This document shows positions 25,080 to 34,214 of a stretch of 34,342 bases of DNA, piece by piece; the first letter of the stretch is position 1, and the number at the start of each line of letters is the position of its first letter. This stretch comes from an uncultured beta proteobacterium (GTDB lineage Bacteria > Pseudomonadota > Gammaproteobacteria > Burkholderiales > Rhodocyclaceae). A program made the translations under genes and the position numbers. The notes beneath the pieces are model-generated. The model did not search any database, was not told where the DNA came from, and was given only the letters and a program-made list of their open reading frames with translations. The stretch spans positions 1 through 34,342 of the forward strand of contig CAISOB010000093.1 in the NCBI GenBank assembly GCA_903886975.1, written 5' to 3'.

Positions 25080-25706
25080 TCAATGCGCCGCCGAAATCGC
25101 CTGGTGCAGGCTCGCAAGCTGCGTCGAGATGCCCCGGTCTTGCGAAAGGACGCGCTTCTTGTCGCGGCTGCGACGGCAGCTTTCGGCCCGGGAAAGCGGG
25201 CTTGGCTTTGGCGCGGCCCGGCCTTGTCCGGCGGCATAGACCGCGATCATCGGGCCGGCGTGATTGCGGCGCCACGAGGCGATATGAATGCGTTCCTGCT
25301 TGACCAGGATATCCATGTAGCGGGCGTTCTTGATGGTGTTCGGCGACAGTCCGGTCGTTTGCGCCGCTTCGAGATAGCTCAACATGCCGAAGCGTTTCAG
25401 CGCGGCGAGGATGCGCTTCATTCCCGGCGAATCCCGGTCTTCGTCGTCGAATTTCGGCCGCGCCAGGTCGGGGCGATGGCCCAGGCTGAACAAGGGCGTG
25501 ACAAAGCCCTTGCGCGTCTTGCGCCAACCGCTGACATGAACCAGATGTCTGGCGCGCAGGGCCTTGAGATAGCCGCCGCAGGCCAGGGTGGTCATGCCGA
25601 CGAAGGCCTCGCGCGACATGTCGCTGGCCGACATGTCCGACTTTTTGGCGAGCAGCGCAAGAATTCGCTGCATTGCCGGACTGTTCTTTTCGCTGGGAAT
25701 AATCAT
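25080..25706 (-). CDS. Protein with two tandem winged-helix-like units
   Basis: A 208-aa protein I do not recognise as a named gene. Residues about 10-85 and 94-169 are two copies of one unit. Each starts with SPxM-x-RILA, continues with helices that resemble a helix-turn-helix (GLSPNTIKNARYMDILVKQ in the second), then a wing-like stretch (VHVSGWRKTR versus IHIASWRRNH), and ends in a short PLFSLG or IAVYAAG strand followed by a Pro-Lys segment. The tail (171-208) is rich in Arg and Lys. Similar single units occur in phage- and plasmid-associated hypothetical proteins of Burkholderiales, as far as I remember. A sequence-specific DNA-binding role is inferred. The ATG at 25706 has a weak ribosome site (AGGG two bases away). 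It is divergent from hemG. Confidence 0.75.
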   Translation of the reverse strand: MIIPSEKNSPAMQRILALLAKKSDMSASDMSREAFVGMTTLACGGYLKALRARHLVHVSGWRKTRKGFVTPLFSLGHRPDLARPKFDDEDRDSPGMKRILAALKRFGMLSYLEAAQTTGLSPNTIKNARYMDILVKQERIHIASWRRNHAGPMIAVYAAGQGRAAPKPSPLSRAESCRRSRDKKRVLSQDRGISTQLASLHQAISAAH

Positions 25707-25757
25707 CGCCCTATCCGCTCGAATACTCTGTAAAACCGCGCCAAACCTCTAGTCCGC

Positions 25758-25858
25758 CGTCATCCCGCACTTGAATCCTGGGAATTCAAGACGGATACTC
25801 CCACATGCGACTTTCCTTGTGCATCCGTAGAATCCGCAAAAGATTGCGGGAATTACGG
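25758..25858. repeat. Two stem-loops in the hemG leader, possibly a decayed repeat copy
   Basis: CGTCATCCCG (25758-25767) matches the start of a dispersed-repeat arm. It is followed by CTTGAAT/ATTCAAG (25770-25776 and 25784-25790), a 7-bp stem. A second hairpin at 25825-25858 pairs CCGTA with TACGG and CCGCAA with TTGCGG, with a 4x4 internal loop and an AAGA loop. These fill most of the 203-bp gap between the winged-helix gene and hemG. Confidence 0.4.
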
Positions 25859-25909
25859 AGCGGCCGGTCGTTGAGAATGTCCCTCGATGAAATTCTAATC
25901 CGTACAAAA

Positions 25910-26443
25910 ATGTCCCGCGTTCTCATCCTTTATTCGACGACCGACGGGCACACCGTCAAGATCTCCGATCGCTTGCGGCAAGTGCTCGAACAGCGAGCGC
26001 ACAGCGTGAAGGTGGCTTCGATCACCGGCTATCGAGACCTCGACCTGCCTTCGTTCGACAAGATCGTCATCGGCGCGAGCATCCGCTACGGCAAGCACAG
26101 CAAGCTGGTATTCGACTTTATCGACAAGAACCGTGCACTTCTTGAGAGCCGGCCAAGCGCTTTCTTTTCGGTCAATATCGTCGCGCGCAAGCCGGGCAAG
26201 GACAGCCCGGCGGGCAACCCCTATCTGCAGAAATTTCTGCGGCGGACATCGTGGCATCCGAAAACCGTGGCGGTCTTTGCCGGCAAGCTCGACTACCCGA
26301 AATACCGTTTGCTCGATCGACTGATGATCCAGTTGATCATGCTGATCACCAAAGGCCCGACCGACTCAAGCGCAGTGATCGAATTCACCGACTGGAATAA
26401 GGTCGATGAATTCGGTCGGCTCGTCGGCGCGATGCAGGATTAG
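25910..26443 (+). CDS. hemG: Menaquinone/ubiquinone-dependent protoporphyrinogen IX dehydrogenase (HemG, flavodoxin type)
   Basis: A 177-aa flavodoxin-fold enzyme that oxidises protoporphyrinogen IX to protoporphyrin IX in heme synthesis, passing electrons to quinones. It matches E. coli HemG along its length: the FMN phosphate loop YSTTDGHT near 8-15, VIGASIRYGKH, PSAFFSVNIVARKPGK, the HemG-specific long insert (FLRRTSWHPKTVAVFAGKL) and TDWNKVDEF at the end. The ATG at 25910 aligns with the family; the open frame upstream to 25805 does not. No clear ribosome site precedes it. No other heme genes are near. Membrane association is expected from the family. Confidence 0.92.
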   Translation: MSRVLILYSTTDGHTVKISDRLRQVLEQRAHSVKVASITGYRDLDLPSFDKIVIGASIRYGKHSKLVFDFIDKNRALLESRPSAFFSVNIVARKPGKDSPAGNPYLQKFLRRTSWHPKTVAVFAGKLDYPKYRLLDRLMIQLIMLITKGPTDSSAVIEFTDWNKVDEFGRLVGAMQD

Positions 26444-26472
26444 CCCGGCCCCGGTCGCGAACACGCAAGCGG

Positions 26473-27300
26473 CTATTTTTGCGCAGCGTGCGACATCGCC
26501 TGGTTCTTCCAGATCTCCCATGGCCGCTCGACCAGCACGTCATTTTGCGCGCCGATCTTGGCCGCCTCGACCTCGTTCAGGAAGGTGATCTTCCCGCCCA
26601 GACGCAAGGCTTCGGCTTGCAGACGCGCATTCTGCTCGGTGTAGACCGCGTGAAAGACGGCAGTCTTCAGCGACCGGCCGACGACGACGTCGCCGTGCCC
26701 GCGCATCAGCGCCACCGAGCCGCTGCCCAGCTTCGCGGCCAGCGCCGCGCCAAGCGCCTTGTTGCGGATCAGCATGTCGGTCTCGTTGCCGCCCGTCTCG
26801 CGAATCTCGAAGACCGGAACGGCGCTGATCAGGAAACCGCCCATATGCGAGATCGGCTTCAAGGGAACATCGCTGACCCCGAACGGAATGACCGCCGCCG
26901 AATGGCTATGGATGACCGCCTGCACGTCAGGCCGCACCTTGTAGATCTCGCTGTGAATGAAGCGTTCGAGATAGGATGAGCGGCCGCGCGGGTCGATCGC
27001 ATTGTCATCAAGGTCGTACTCCATGATGTCGTCGGCCGTGACCAGCGCCGGCGCGCGCGAGCGCGAAATGAAGTAATGATTGGGATTCTTTACCGAGCGC
27101 ACGCTGACATGGCCGAAGCCGTCGACGACGCCTTGATCGGCAATGATGTGATTGGCGAGGACCAGGTCGGCGATGTTTTCGGCGTCCTGCTGTTCCGGTG
27201 TCTTGACCGGCTTGTCCTGCGCCAGGACCGGAGCGGCCAGCGCCGAAAAATAGGAAATTGCGGCAATCAGCAGTAGGCGATGGATTGATTTCCTTGACAT
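26473..27300 (-). CDS. Exported class II aldolase/adducin-domain protein
   Basis: A 275-aa protein of the class II aldolase fold, whose cytoplasmic members cleave sugar phosphates (for example fuculose-1-phosphate) with zinc. The zinc ligands are present: HSHS at His131 and His133 and GHGD at His202, with an Asn/Gly-rich segment near 60. Unlike the enzymes, it begins with a clear signal peptide (RLLLIAAISYFSALAAPVLA, cleavage after Ala27), so it is likely periplasmic. The ATG at 27300 follows AAGGA by seven bases. The periplasm lacks the usual phosphorylated substrates, so function is open: it may be an aldolase for a free compound or a binding protein. It is convergent with hemG, 29 bases apart. 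Confidence 0.82.
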   Translation of the reverse strand: MSRKSIHRLLLIAAISYFSALAAPVLAQDKPVKTPEQQDAENIADLVLANHIIADQGVVDGFGHVSVRSVKNPNHYFISRSRAPALVTADDIMEYDLDDNAIDPRGRSSYLERFIHSEIYKVRPDVQAVIHSHSAAVIPFGVSDVPLKPISHMGGFLISAVPVFEIRETGGNETDMLIRNKALGAALAAKLGSGSVALMRGHGDVVVGRSLKTAVFHAVYTEQNARLQAEALRLGGKITFLNEVEAAKIGAQNDVLVERPWEIWKNQAMSHAAQK

Positions 27301-27458
27301 ACTCTTTTCCTTTTCGAGCGGGAATTTGCGAAGAGGCATTGCGCATCGCTCCGGCCGCGATCGGTCGGCGCGGCTATTCGACGAGCCGGCCGGCGATTCG
27401 TTCCCGGCGTTCCCGTGCGCGCGTCATACGGCGCATGCGCATGGCGCCGCGCCCACCC

Positions 27459-27887
27459 TCAGTTCCAGCGACCGCCGCTGCCGCCAATGCTGAAACGGCC
27501 GGCACCGAGCAGGGCGATGGCCACGGCGACGAAGAGATACATCGCCTGCAGCTCGAGCGCGTAACCGCCGTTCTTGTTCAGCATGAACAATTGACTGGTA
27601 TGCACCAGCGATATGGCGACGAGCATGTTGACCACGATCACCAGAGCCGCCGCGCGCGTCCATAGGCCGACGATCAGCAGCGCCGGGGCGACGATCTCGC
27701 CGACATAAACCAGGTAGCCAAGCACCGACGGCAATCCGGCCTTGGTGACCAGATCGAGGACCATGCCCGGCCCGGCGTGCAGCTTGCCGATGCCGTGCAA
27801 GCCGACGAGAACGCCGAGAACAATGCGCAGCAAGAGAGTTGCCGTATCGCGTGCCGTGCCTGTGAAATTGCGTGTGATATTTGCCAT
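27459..27887 (-). CDS. DoxX family membrane protein
   Basis: A 142-aa inner-membrane protein with four hydrophobic segments (LLLRIVLGVLVGLHGIGKL, VLGYLVYVGEIVAPALLIV, AAALVIVVNMLVAISLV, LFVAVAIALLGAGRF). The Gly-His-Gly pattern in TM1 and the acidic residue in YVGEIVAP are typical of DoxX/DoxD proteins. The family is linked to redox or stress functions in some bacteria, but no activity is established for most members. The ATG at 27887 aligns with the family; no ribosome site is visible there. The C-terminus is Gly-rich. It stands alone between the aldolase-like and glycine-zipper genes. Confidence 0.85.
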   Translation of the reverse strand: MANITRNFTGTARDTATLLLRIVLGVLVGLHGIGKLHAGPGMVLDLVTKAGLPSVLGYLVYVGEIVAPALLIVGLWTRAAALVIVVNMLVAISLVHTSQLFMLNKNGGYALELQAMYLFVAVAIALLGAGRFSIGGSGGRWN

Positions 27888-28012
27888 GGCGTTCAGAGGA
27901 TAGTGGATGCGGGAGGGTTGAAGGAATATCGGGTCACGATGCATTATGACAGAGCAATTCTACAAAAAGAATCGCGGTCTGTCTTGCGGGAAGCCGCCAA
28001 TTATGTTCCCGG

Positions 28013-28075
28013 CGTCATTCCGGCGAAAGCCGGAATCCAGAAAGGCACTGGGCACCGGCTTTCGCCGGTGTGACG
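28013..28075. repeat. Double-hairpin dispersed repeat, copy 2
   Basis: Arms are at 28013-28040 and 28048-28075 with seven bases between. The left arm folds as TTCCGGC-GAAA-GCCGGAA. The right arm has GCACCGGC and GCCGGTGT around TTTC. It lies in the gap between the DoxX and glycine-zipper genes. Confidence 0.88.
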
Positions 28076-28112
28076 ACTCATGCAGATATTAGAGAAGCGG
28101 CGCGACATACGA

Positions 28113-28661
28113 TCACTTCGGCGGCTCCTGCGGCTGCAATTGCAGCTTTCCGTCCTTGACCGGGATGCGTTCGCCCGGATTGTAGTCCATGCGAACGTTG
28201 TCTTCCTTGCCCGCCAGCCGGTAACTCACGTCGTAGCCGACGACCTTCTCCGAGGTATCGTAGACGGTCTTGCAGCGTTGCTCGGTCCGCGTCGTCGTGT
28301 CCCTGTCCTGCATCGACTTCTGCACGGTATTGCCGGCGTATCCGCCTCCCGCTGCCCCGGCCACGGTGGCCAGCGTCTTGCCGCTGCCGCGGCCAATCGT
28401 GCTGCCAAGCAGGCCGCCGACCACGCCGCCGATCACCGTTCCGGCGATCCGATTCTGATCCTTCACCGGCGCCCTATGCTGAACCTGCACGTCCGCGCAT
28501 TCTTCGCGCGGCGTCTTGACCGTCTCCGTGACGTCCTTGACGGCAAGCACCTCGGCGTACCGCGGCTGATTGAACGCCCGGTAGCCGACGACACCGCTGG
28601 CGCTGACCGCCACGACCGCGACCGCCCCGATTGCGATACCCTTGATCATTGAGTTGTCCAT
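28113..28661 (-). CDS. Glycine-zipper 2TM-domain membrane protein
   Basis: A 182-aa protein with an N-terminal membrane anchor or signal (IKGIAIGAVAVVAVSASGVV) and a central glycine zipper at about 72-108 (AGTVIGGVVGGLLGSTIG, then AGAAGGGYAGNTV). This arrangement is found in SlyB/YcfJ-like envelope proteins that sit in or on the outer membrane. The C-terminal domain (VYDTSEKVVGYDVSYRLAG) resembles that of YcfJ. Two cysteines (in EECADV and EQRCKT) could form a disulphide. There is no lipobox. GGAGG lies seven bases before the ATG at 28661. It is monocistronic, between two repeat copies. Function is envelope integrity by analogy only. Confidence 0.85.
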   Translation of the reverse strand: MDNSMIKGIAIGAVAVVAVSASGVVGYRAFNQPRYAEVLAVKDVTETVKTPREECADVQVQHRAPVKDQNRIAGTVIGGVVGGLLGSTIGRGSGKTLATVAGAAGGGYAGNTVQKSMQDRDTTTRTEQRCKTVYDTSEKVVGYDVSYRLAGKEDNVRMDYNPGERIPVKDGKLQLQPQEPPK

Positions 28662-28808
28662 GAGTATTCCTCCTCATCATATTGCGGCGACCTTGCCGCA
28701 CAACAGCGCACGGCAATCGTCGCGCCTGGATAGGGTTTAGATCGCCGCGAGCGACCAGGGTTCGAACCGATCGCCACGGACCAGACAAGCGCGGACCAGC
28801 CGCACCTT

Positions 28809-28894
28809 CGTCCCGGCGGAAGTCGGAATCTGACCAACGGTAATGCAGAGCCGGAGAGCCGAGGACCTGGACACCGGCTTTCGCCGGCGTGACG
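28809..28894. repeat. Double-hairpin dispersed repeat, copy 3
   Basis: Left arm 28809-28832 is shorter and diverged (CCGGCGGAAGTCGGAA). Right arm 28867-28894 is intact (ACACCGGCTTTCGCCGGCGT). They are separated by 34 bases, the longest spacer of the four copies. It lies in the 273-bp gap between the glycine-zipper and aldo/keto reductase genes; the rest of that gap shows no gene. Confidence 0.8.
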
Positions 28895-28934
28895 GTCTAT
28901 TTCTTCATGACCTTCCGGTGACCCATGGCTGCGT

Positions 28935-29962
<1,028 letters not shown>

Positions 29963-30040
29963 CGGCGCTCTCGAAGACCACACGGACGGCTCGCTCGAGC
30001 CCCAGACTGCCTGCGGATGTCACAGCCGGCGCGACAGGTC

Positions 30041-31696
30041 TTACACTCGGAAACGATTGACCGATGAATCCAGCTGGTTCGCCAGGGTTGCGAGGTTTTC
30101 CGTGACGGCAACGACTCCCTTCATCGCTGCCGAGTTCTCCTCAGCCATGCGGGAAGTGCTTTCGACGCGCTGGGCAATCATCGTGCTGGCCGCACTTTGT
30201 TCGCGCAACGCATCGGAAATTTCGGACAGGGCCGTCAGGACCCGATGCGTGCTGGCCTGGATCTCGGCCATGGATTCCCCGGCCTTCGAGGCTTTGCTTA
30301 CACCTTCGGTGACCTGCTGCCGGCCTGCGCTCATCTGATCCACGGCACTCTGGGTTCCACCCTGGATGGACTGGATCATCGCGGTGATTTCCTGGGTCGA
30401 GCGCGTCGTGCGCTCCGCGAGTTTGCGTACTTCGTCCGCCACCACGGCAAAACCGCGCCCCTGTTCTCCCGCACGAGCGGCTTCGATGGCCGCGTTGAGC
30501 GCCAGCAAATTGGTCTGGTCGGCGATCTCCTGAATCACGTTGGCAATATTGGATATCTTGTCGGACTGGGCGCCGAGTTCGTGAATAAGCTCGGTTGCAT
30601 GATTGAACGAATTGGCGATCTTGTTGATGTCTTCAATCGCGCCGAGTACAACCTGTTCCCCGCTATCGGACATTGCGCCGCTTTCCGTGGCGAGGCTTCG
30701 CGCCGCCCCGGCGTTTTCCGCGACATGCGCGATGCTTTCGGTCATTTCTTCGACGGCAGCGGCCATGGCCGATGCCGCTTCGTTCTGCTTTTCCGAACCG
30801 CTCGACACCTGACGGGAGGTAACGCTCACTTCCGCAGCATTCCGATTCACTTCTTCCGAGACGCGATGGATCTGGCCGATGGTGTTGCGCAAAGACTCCT
30901 GCATTTCGGCCATGGCCGCGAGAAGACTGTTCGTGTCACCCGGTCGCTTCTCGATGGCGACCGTCAAGTCGCCCTTGGCAATCCGGCGAACGACTTCGGC
31001 GGCATAGGCCGGCTCGCCGCCGAGTTGCTTCATCACGTCGCGCAGGATGGCGAGCGAATTGGCGATCACCACAACCAGTCCGGCGAGCATCAATGTGGAG
31101 AAGACCCATCGCGCCGATGAATAGCTTGCCTGGTTGTCCTCGATCTGCGCTGCCACGCGTTGTGCGAAGTGTTTCTCGACGGTGCTCACAACCTTTTCCA
31201 TGCCGGCCGCGGCATCCCGATCGATGCCTCTGAGCTGTTTGTCCACGATCTTGCCGGCGTTCGGATCGGCCTTGTCGAATTGTTTCAGCGCTTCACGGTA
31301 TTTGGTACCCAGTTCCAGATGGTCCTTCTTCAGTTTTTCGATGTCATCCGTCGCCAGGCCAAGTGCTTTCATCGAGGCCGACGCCGTGCTCAGCGCCGAT
31401 TGCACTTTCTTTTCCTCATCGCCGAACTGGGCCAGATACTTGTCGAAGTTCTGGGGGTCGTTGCCGCGAATCAGGATGTTCTTCCATTCTTGCACCTGCG
31501 TCTTGAAATACGCATGAGCGTTTTCGACGGACTCCTTCGTCGCGTCCTCGGCCTTGGTTTCCCGAAGGGCCTGCCCCGCCACATTGGCCATTTGATTCAT
31601 CTTGAATGTGCCGACGCCGCCCAGAAGCACGATCAATGCGCTCGTCATGACAGCGGACAGAAGCAGCTTGGCTCTGAGACTGTGTTTATTTGACAT
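30041..31696 (-). CDS. Methyl-accepting chemotaxis protein
   Basis: A 551-aa inner-membrane chemoreceptor. TM1 is at about 10-30, a helical periplasmic domain at about 32-195 (probably a four-helix bundle), TM2 at about 196-217, then HAMP ([13 protein letters not shown] near 242-254) and the signalling coiled coil. The conserved hairpin tip that contacts CheA and CheW is intact ([20 protein letters not shown], then [13 protein letters not shown]). No CheR-binding pentapeptide is at the C-terminus (ends NRFRV). The ATG at 31696 has GAGG six bases upstream; an 18-codon upstream extension has no support. It is monocistronic. The ligand is unknown. Confidence 0.95.
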   Translation of the reverse strand: MSNKHSLRAKLLLSAVMTSALIVLLGGVGTFKMNQMANVAGQALRETKAEDATKESVENAHAYFKTQVQEWKNILIRGNDPQNFDKYLAQFGDEEKKVQSALSTASASMKALGLATDDIEKLKKDHLELGTKYREALKQFDKADPNAGKIVDKQLRGIDRDAAAGMEKVVSTVEKHFAQRVAAQIEDNQASYSSARWVFSTLMLAGLVVVIANSLAILRDVMKQLGGEPAYAAEVVRRIAKGDLTVAIEKRPGDTNSLLAAMAEMQESLRNTIGQIHRVSEEVNRNAAEVSVTSRQVSSGSEKQNEAASAMAAAVEEMTESIAHVAENAGAARSLATESGAMSDSGEQVVLGAIEDINKIANSFNHATELIHELGAQSDKISNIANVIQEIADQTNLLALNAAIEAARAGEQGRGFAVVADEVRKLAERTTRSTQEITAMIQSIQGGTQSAVDQMSAGRQQVTEGVSKASKAGESMAEIQASTHRVLTALSEISDALREQSAASTMIAQRVESTSRMAEENSAAMKGVVAVTENLATLANQLDSSVNRFRV

Positions 31697-31760
31697 ATCT
31701 TTCCTCGAAAAAGGGGGGCCTAACGAATCGGAAGCCCGGTCAAATCGCATGCCGGCAAAA

Positions 31761-31800
31761 TGCCATCATCCTATTCTAGCGTATTATTACGCGTTTGGCA
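31761..31800. promoter_or_regulatory. Nested inverted repeats upstream of the chemoreceptor gene
   Basis: TGCCA (31761-31765) and TGGCA (31796-31800) enclose GCGTA-TTAT-TACGC (31779-31792), a perfect 5-bp stem with a four-base loop. The stretch is AT-rich compared with its surroundings and is 65-105 bases before the chemoreceptor start, so it probably contains the promoter or an operator. No convincing sigma28 promoter is seen. The rest of the 278-bp gap 31697-31974 is GC-rich, without a gene. Confidence 0.35.
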
Positions 31801-31945
31801 TAATATCTGGAACGCGGGACGGGACGGCCAAGCCGGGGGGGCTGGCGAGAAGCCAAAGGGGCTGAACGGAAGGCCGGCGGCGCCAACGCGCCTCCCCCGA
31901 AAATTGGGACGCCCGATATTTCTGCGGTACCGCGGCTTGCTTCGG

Positions 31946-31970
31946 GGATGGCCGACCGGTCGGCCTATCC
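31946..31970. terminator. Strong palindrome after the STAS-like gene
   Basis: GGCCGACCGGTCGGCC (31950-31965) is a perfect 16-bp palindrome, extended by GGAT and ATCC (31946-31970) with one mismatch. It lies five bases beyond the stop codon of the minus-strand STAS-like gene. There is no T-tract. GCGGTACCGC at 31924-31933 is a second palindrome beside it. Terminator or site-specific binding are both possible. Confidence 0.45.
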
Positions 31971-31974
31971 AAGG

Positions 31975-32349
31975 CTATTCGTTGTCGGCGTCCAGCCAGG
32001 CTCTCGCATCTTTCCGGTTCGAGAAGATACGCGTTGGATAGACGTTCATCGGCGAATTGGCGTATTGCGTTGCGGCCTCGATGATTTCCGGCGCAGTCGC
32101 CACCACGGCTATTCTGATCTTCCTATTGACCCGTGCGGCGACAAGGTCTACCGCGGCAACTTCGTCGACGAGATCCGGTGAAATAGAAGAGCCGGTGCAA
32201 TCGAGAAAGTCATTGATGGCGTAACGATAGTCATCGAACCGGGAGTCGCCTTCGGCATCCATGCCGGCCTGAAATATCTCCGGTCCGGTTACGAAGCCCG
32301 AGAAGTGCTTGATGACGCCCCGGTGTTCCCAAATCAGTTTGTATGGCAT
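31975..32349 (-). CDS. SpoIIAA/STAS-like protein
   Basis: A 124-aa cytoplasmic protein. The pattern of alternating strands and helices (MPYKLIWEHRGVIKHFSG, FDDYRYAINDFLDCTG, RIRIAVVATAPEIIEAATQY, YPTRIFSNRKDARAWL) matches small SpoIIAA-like STAS-fold proteins that are common as hypothetical proteins in betaproteobacteria. The ending RIFSNRKDARAWL is typical. Anti-sigma antagonist proteins have a phosphorylated Ser/Thr after the third strand; here the corresponding segment is INDFLDCTGSS, so Thr or Ser near 52-55 could serve, but this is not established. The ATG at 32349 has a weak ribosome site. It is monocistronic; the 180 bases up to ald hold no recognisable gene. Confidence 0.75.
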   Translation of the reverse strand: MPYKLIWEHRGVIKHFSGFVTGPEIFQAGMDAEGDSRFDDYRYAINDFLDCTGSSISPDLVDEVAAVDLVAARVNRKIRIAVVATAPEIIEAATQYANSPMNVYPTRIFSNRKDARAWLDADNE

Positions 32350-32529
32350 CGCGCGAGCTTACCGCAAGCTCCGGGCGATGGCTACCGACGCCGGCGGGAA
32401 TTTGCTGCCGTGCCTTTGGCTCAGCCACAGAATTCACGATCGCCTGCTCGGTCGGTCAGCGGAGGTTCGGGCACGCAGGCAGCCGGCGGCGCCGCGCATT
32501 GCGGGTCCGGCCGGCGTGGCCCTGACGGA

Positions 32530-33645
32530 TCAGGCGAGGAGGCTCTCGGCGTGCACGTAGTCGTAGCCGAGCGCCCCCGCGACGGCCTCGTAGGTCACCT
32601 TGCCACGTGCGACGTTGAGTCCGTTGCGCAGGTGGACGCTGTCCCTGAGCGCCTGTTTCCAGCCCTTGTCGGCGAGCGAAACGGCGTGCGCGATCGTCGC
32701 GTTGTTGAGCGCGAAGGTCGAGGTGCGCGCGACGGCGCCGGGCATGTTGGCGACACAGTAGTGAATCACGCCATCGACGATGAAAGTCGGCGCGTCGTGC
32801 GTCGTTGCGTGCGAAGTCGCGAAGCAGCCGCCCTGATCGATCGCCACGTCGACGACGACGGCGCCGGTCTTCATGTGCGCGACCATCTCGGCGGTAACGA
32901 GCTTGGGCGCCGCAGCGCCCGGAATCAGTACGCCGCCGACGACGAGGTCGGCCGCGAGAACCGCTTCCTCGATGCTGTGCGCGTTCGAAAAGAGCGTCTT
33001 GATGCGGTTGCCGAAAACGAGGTCGAGCTGACGCAGCCGGTCGACGTTCTTGTCGATGACGGTCACCTGCGCGCCGACGCCGATAGCGATCTGCAGCGCA
33101 TTCGTGCCGACGATCCCGGCGCCGAGGATGACGACTTCGGCCGCCGCGACGCCGGCGACGCCGCCCAGCAGAATGCCCATTCCGCCCTTGGATTTTTCGA
33201 GGTGCGCGGCGCCGGCCTGGATCGCCATGCGGCCGGCGACTTCGCTCATCGGTGCGAGCAGCGGCAGGCCGCCACCGGGACCCGTGATCGTCTCGTAAGC
33301 GATGCAGATCGCCCCCGAGCGAACCAGCGCCGCGGTCTGTTCGGGGTCCGGCGCGAGGTGCAGGTAGGTGTAGAGGATCTGGTCGGGCCGCAGCATCGCG
33401 CATTCGGCGGCTTGCGGCTCCTTGACCTTGACGATCATGTCGGCCGTCGCAAAAACCGTTGCCGCGTCGTCAGCAAGCTGCGCGCCGGCGCTGCGGTACT
33501 GCTCGTCGGTCAAACCGATGGCGCGACCGGCGCCGCTCTGCACGAGGACCTGATGGCCGCGCGCGGTCAGTTCGCGAACGCTCGCCGGGGTCAGGCCGAC
33601 GCGATATTCGTTGTTCTTGATTTCAGTGGGCACGCCGATTTTCAT
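32530..33645 (-). CDS. ald: Alanine dehydrogenase
   Basis: A 371-aa NAD-dependent enzyme that interconverts L-alanine with pyruvate and ammonia. It matches Ald in length and key residues: Arg15 (NNEYRVGLTP), Lys75 (IVKVKEP) and His96 (YTYLHLAPD) in the pyruvate site, and GAGIVG for the dinucleotide. VVDVAIDQGGCF carries the catalytic Asp, and the typical end is GLNVARGKVTYEAVAGALGY. The ATG at 33645 follows GGAG by seven bases; the frame extends upstream 20 codons without family sequence. It is divergent from the ArgP-like fragment, with a repeat copy in between. Lrp-type regulators usually control ald, and none is near. Confidence 0.95.
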   Translation of the reverse strand: MKIGVPTEIKNNEYRVGLTPASVRELTARGHQVLVQSGAGRAIGLTDEQYRSAGAQLADDAATVFATADMIVKVKEPQAAECAMLRPDQILYTYLHLAPDPEQTAALVRSGAICIAYETITGPGGGLPLLAPMSEVAGRMAIQAGAAHLEKSKGGMGILLGGVAGVAAAEVVILGAGIVGTNALQIAIGVGAQVTVIDKNVDRLRQLDLVFGNRIKTLFSNAHSIEEAVLAADLVVGGVLIPGAAAPKLVTAEMVAHMKTGAVVVDVAIDQGGCFATSHATTHDAPTFIVDGVIHYCVANMPGAVARTSTFALNNATIAHAVSLADKGWKQALRDSVHLRNGLNVARGKVTYEAVAGALGYDYVHAESLLA

Positions 33646-33699
33646 GACGATTCTCCGCTCATGGCAACGATCTAAAGAAATGCTGAATAAGTGCAAATT

Positions 33700-33768
33700 C
33701 GTCATTCCGGCGAAAGCCGGAATCCAGCAAGAACGACGAACTGGACACCGGCTTTCGCCGGTGCGACG
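33700..33768. repeat. Double-hairpin dispersed repeat, copy 4
   Basis: Arms are at 33700-33727 and 33741-33768, separated by 13 bases. The left arm is identical to that of copy 2 over all 28 positions (core TTCCGGCGAAAGCCGGAA), and the right arm is nearly identical to copies 2 and 3. It lies in the ald/argP intergenic region, upstream of both genes, so here it cannot simply be a terminator. Confidence 0.9.
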
Positions 33769-33887
33769 ACTTAATCAGCGCTTCCCCAAGTCTCCTCCGG
33801 GGAGCGGCAAAATCACATCTGTATTAAATTACTTCGCGTTTCATAAGATTTGCTAATATTTGCTGGAAGCCTTGACGGACGCTCACG

Positions 33888-34214
33888 ATGAATTCCTTCG
33901 CTCCCGAACTTCTCGAATGCCTGGCCGCGATCATCGAGGAAGGCGGCTTCGAAAAAGCCGCCGACCGGCTGTCGATCACCCAGTCGGCCGTCTCGCAGCG
34001 GCTGCGCGTGCTCGAAACCCAGGTCGGCGCGGTGCTCATCGTGCGCGGCCGGCCGCTCAAGCCGACCGTCGCCGGGCGCCTGCTGATCAAGCACGCACAG
34101 CAAACGCGGCTGTTGCGCGCCGACCTCGAGCGCGACCTGCGTGAATTGAAACCCGGCAGCCTCGGCGGCGCGCTTGAAGACGCTCGCATCTCGATCGCGG
34201 TCAATGCCGTGTGA
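33888..34214 (+). pseudogene. Truncated LysR family regulator, ArgP-like N-terminal part
   Basis: The 108-aa frame holds the LysR winged helix (GGFEKAADRLSITQSAVSQR, about 19-38) and linker helix of an ArgP/IciA-type regulator, a protein normally near 295 aa that controls arginine/lysine export. Similarity to ArgP runs to ISIAVNA (residues 101-107); in ArgP the next residues are DSLATW, but here a Val codon and TGA follow. The whole ligand-binding domain is missing, so the product could not sense lysine or arginine, although it could still bind DNA. The break coincides with a TGTGAATGG sequence that may be the end of an inserted element. The remaining two thirds of the gene could lie beyond the window. 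Confidence 0.75.

Noticed and set aside
28755..28770. GGTTCGAACC, resembling a tRNA T-loop
   Set aside because: The flanking bases do not form a T-stem, and no anticodon or acceptor stem can be drawn around it; it is only a short palindrome.
31805..31890. Purine-rich stretch with GGGACGG and CCAAAGGGGC, reminiscent of a c-di-GMP-I riboswitch
   Set aside because: The conserved riboswitch core and its two paired helices cannot be assembled, and it is not in the leader orientation of a neighbouring plus-strand gene.
31760..32041. A 93-codon plus-strand frame between the chemoreceptor and STAS-like genes
   Set aside because: Low-complexity Arg/Gly/Pro translation, no ribosome site, and it runs into the antisense of the STAS-like gene.
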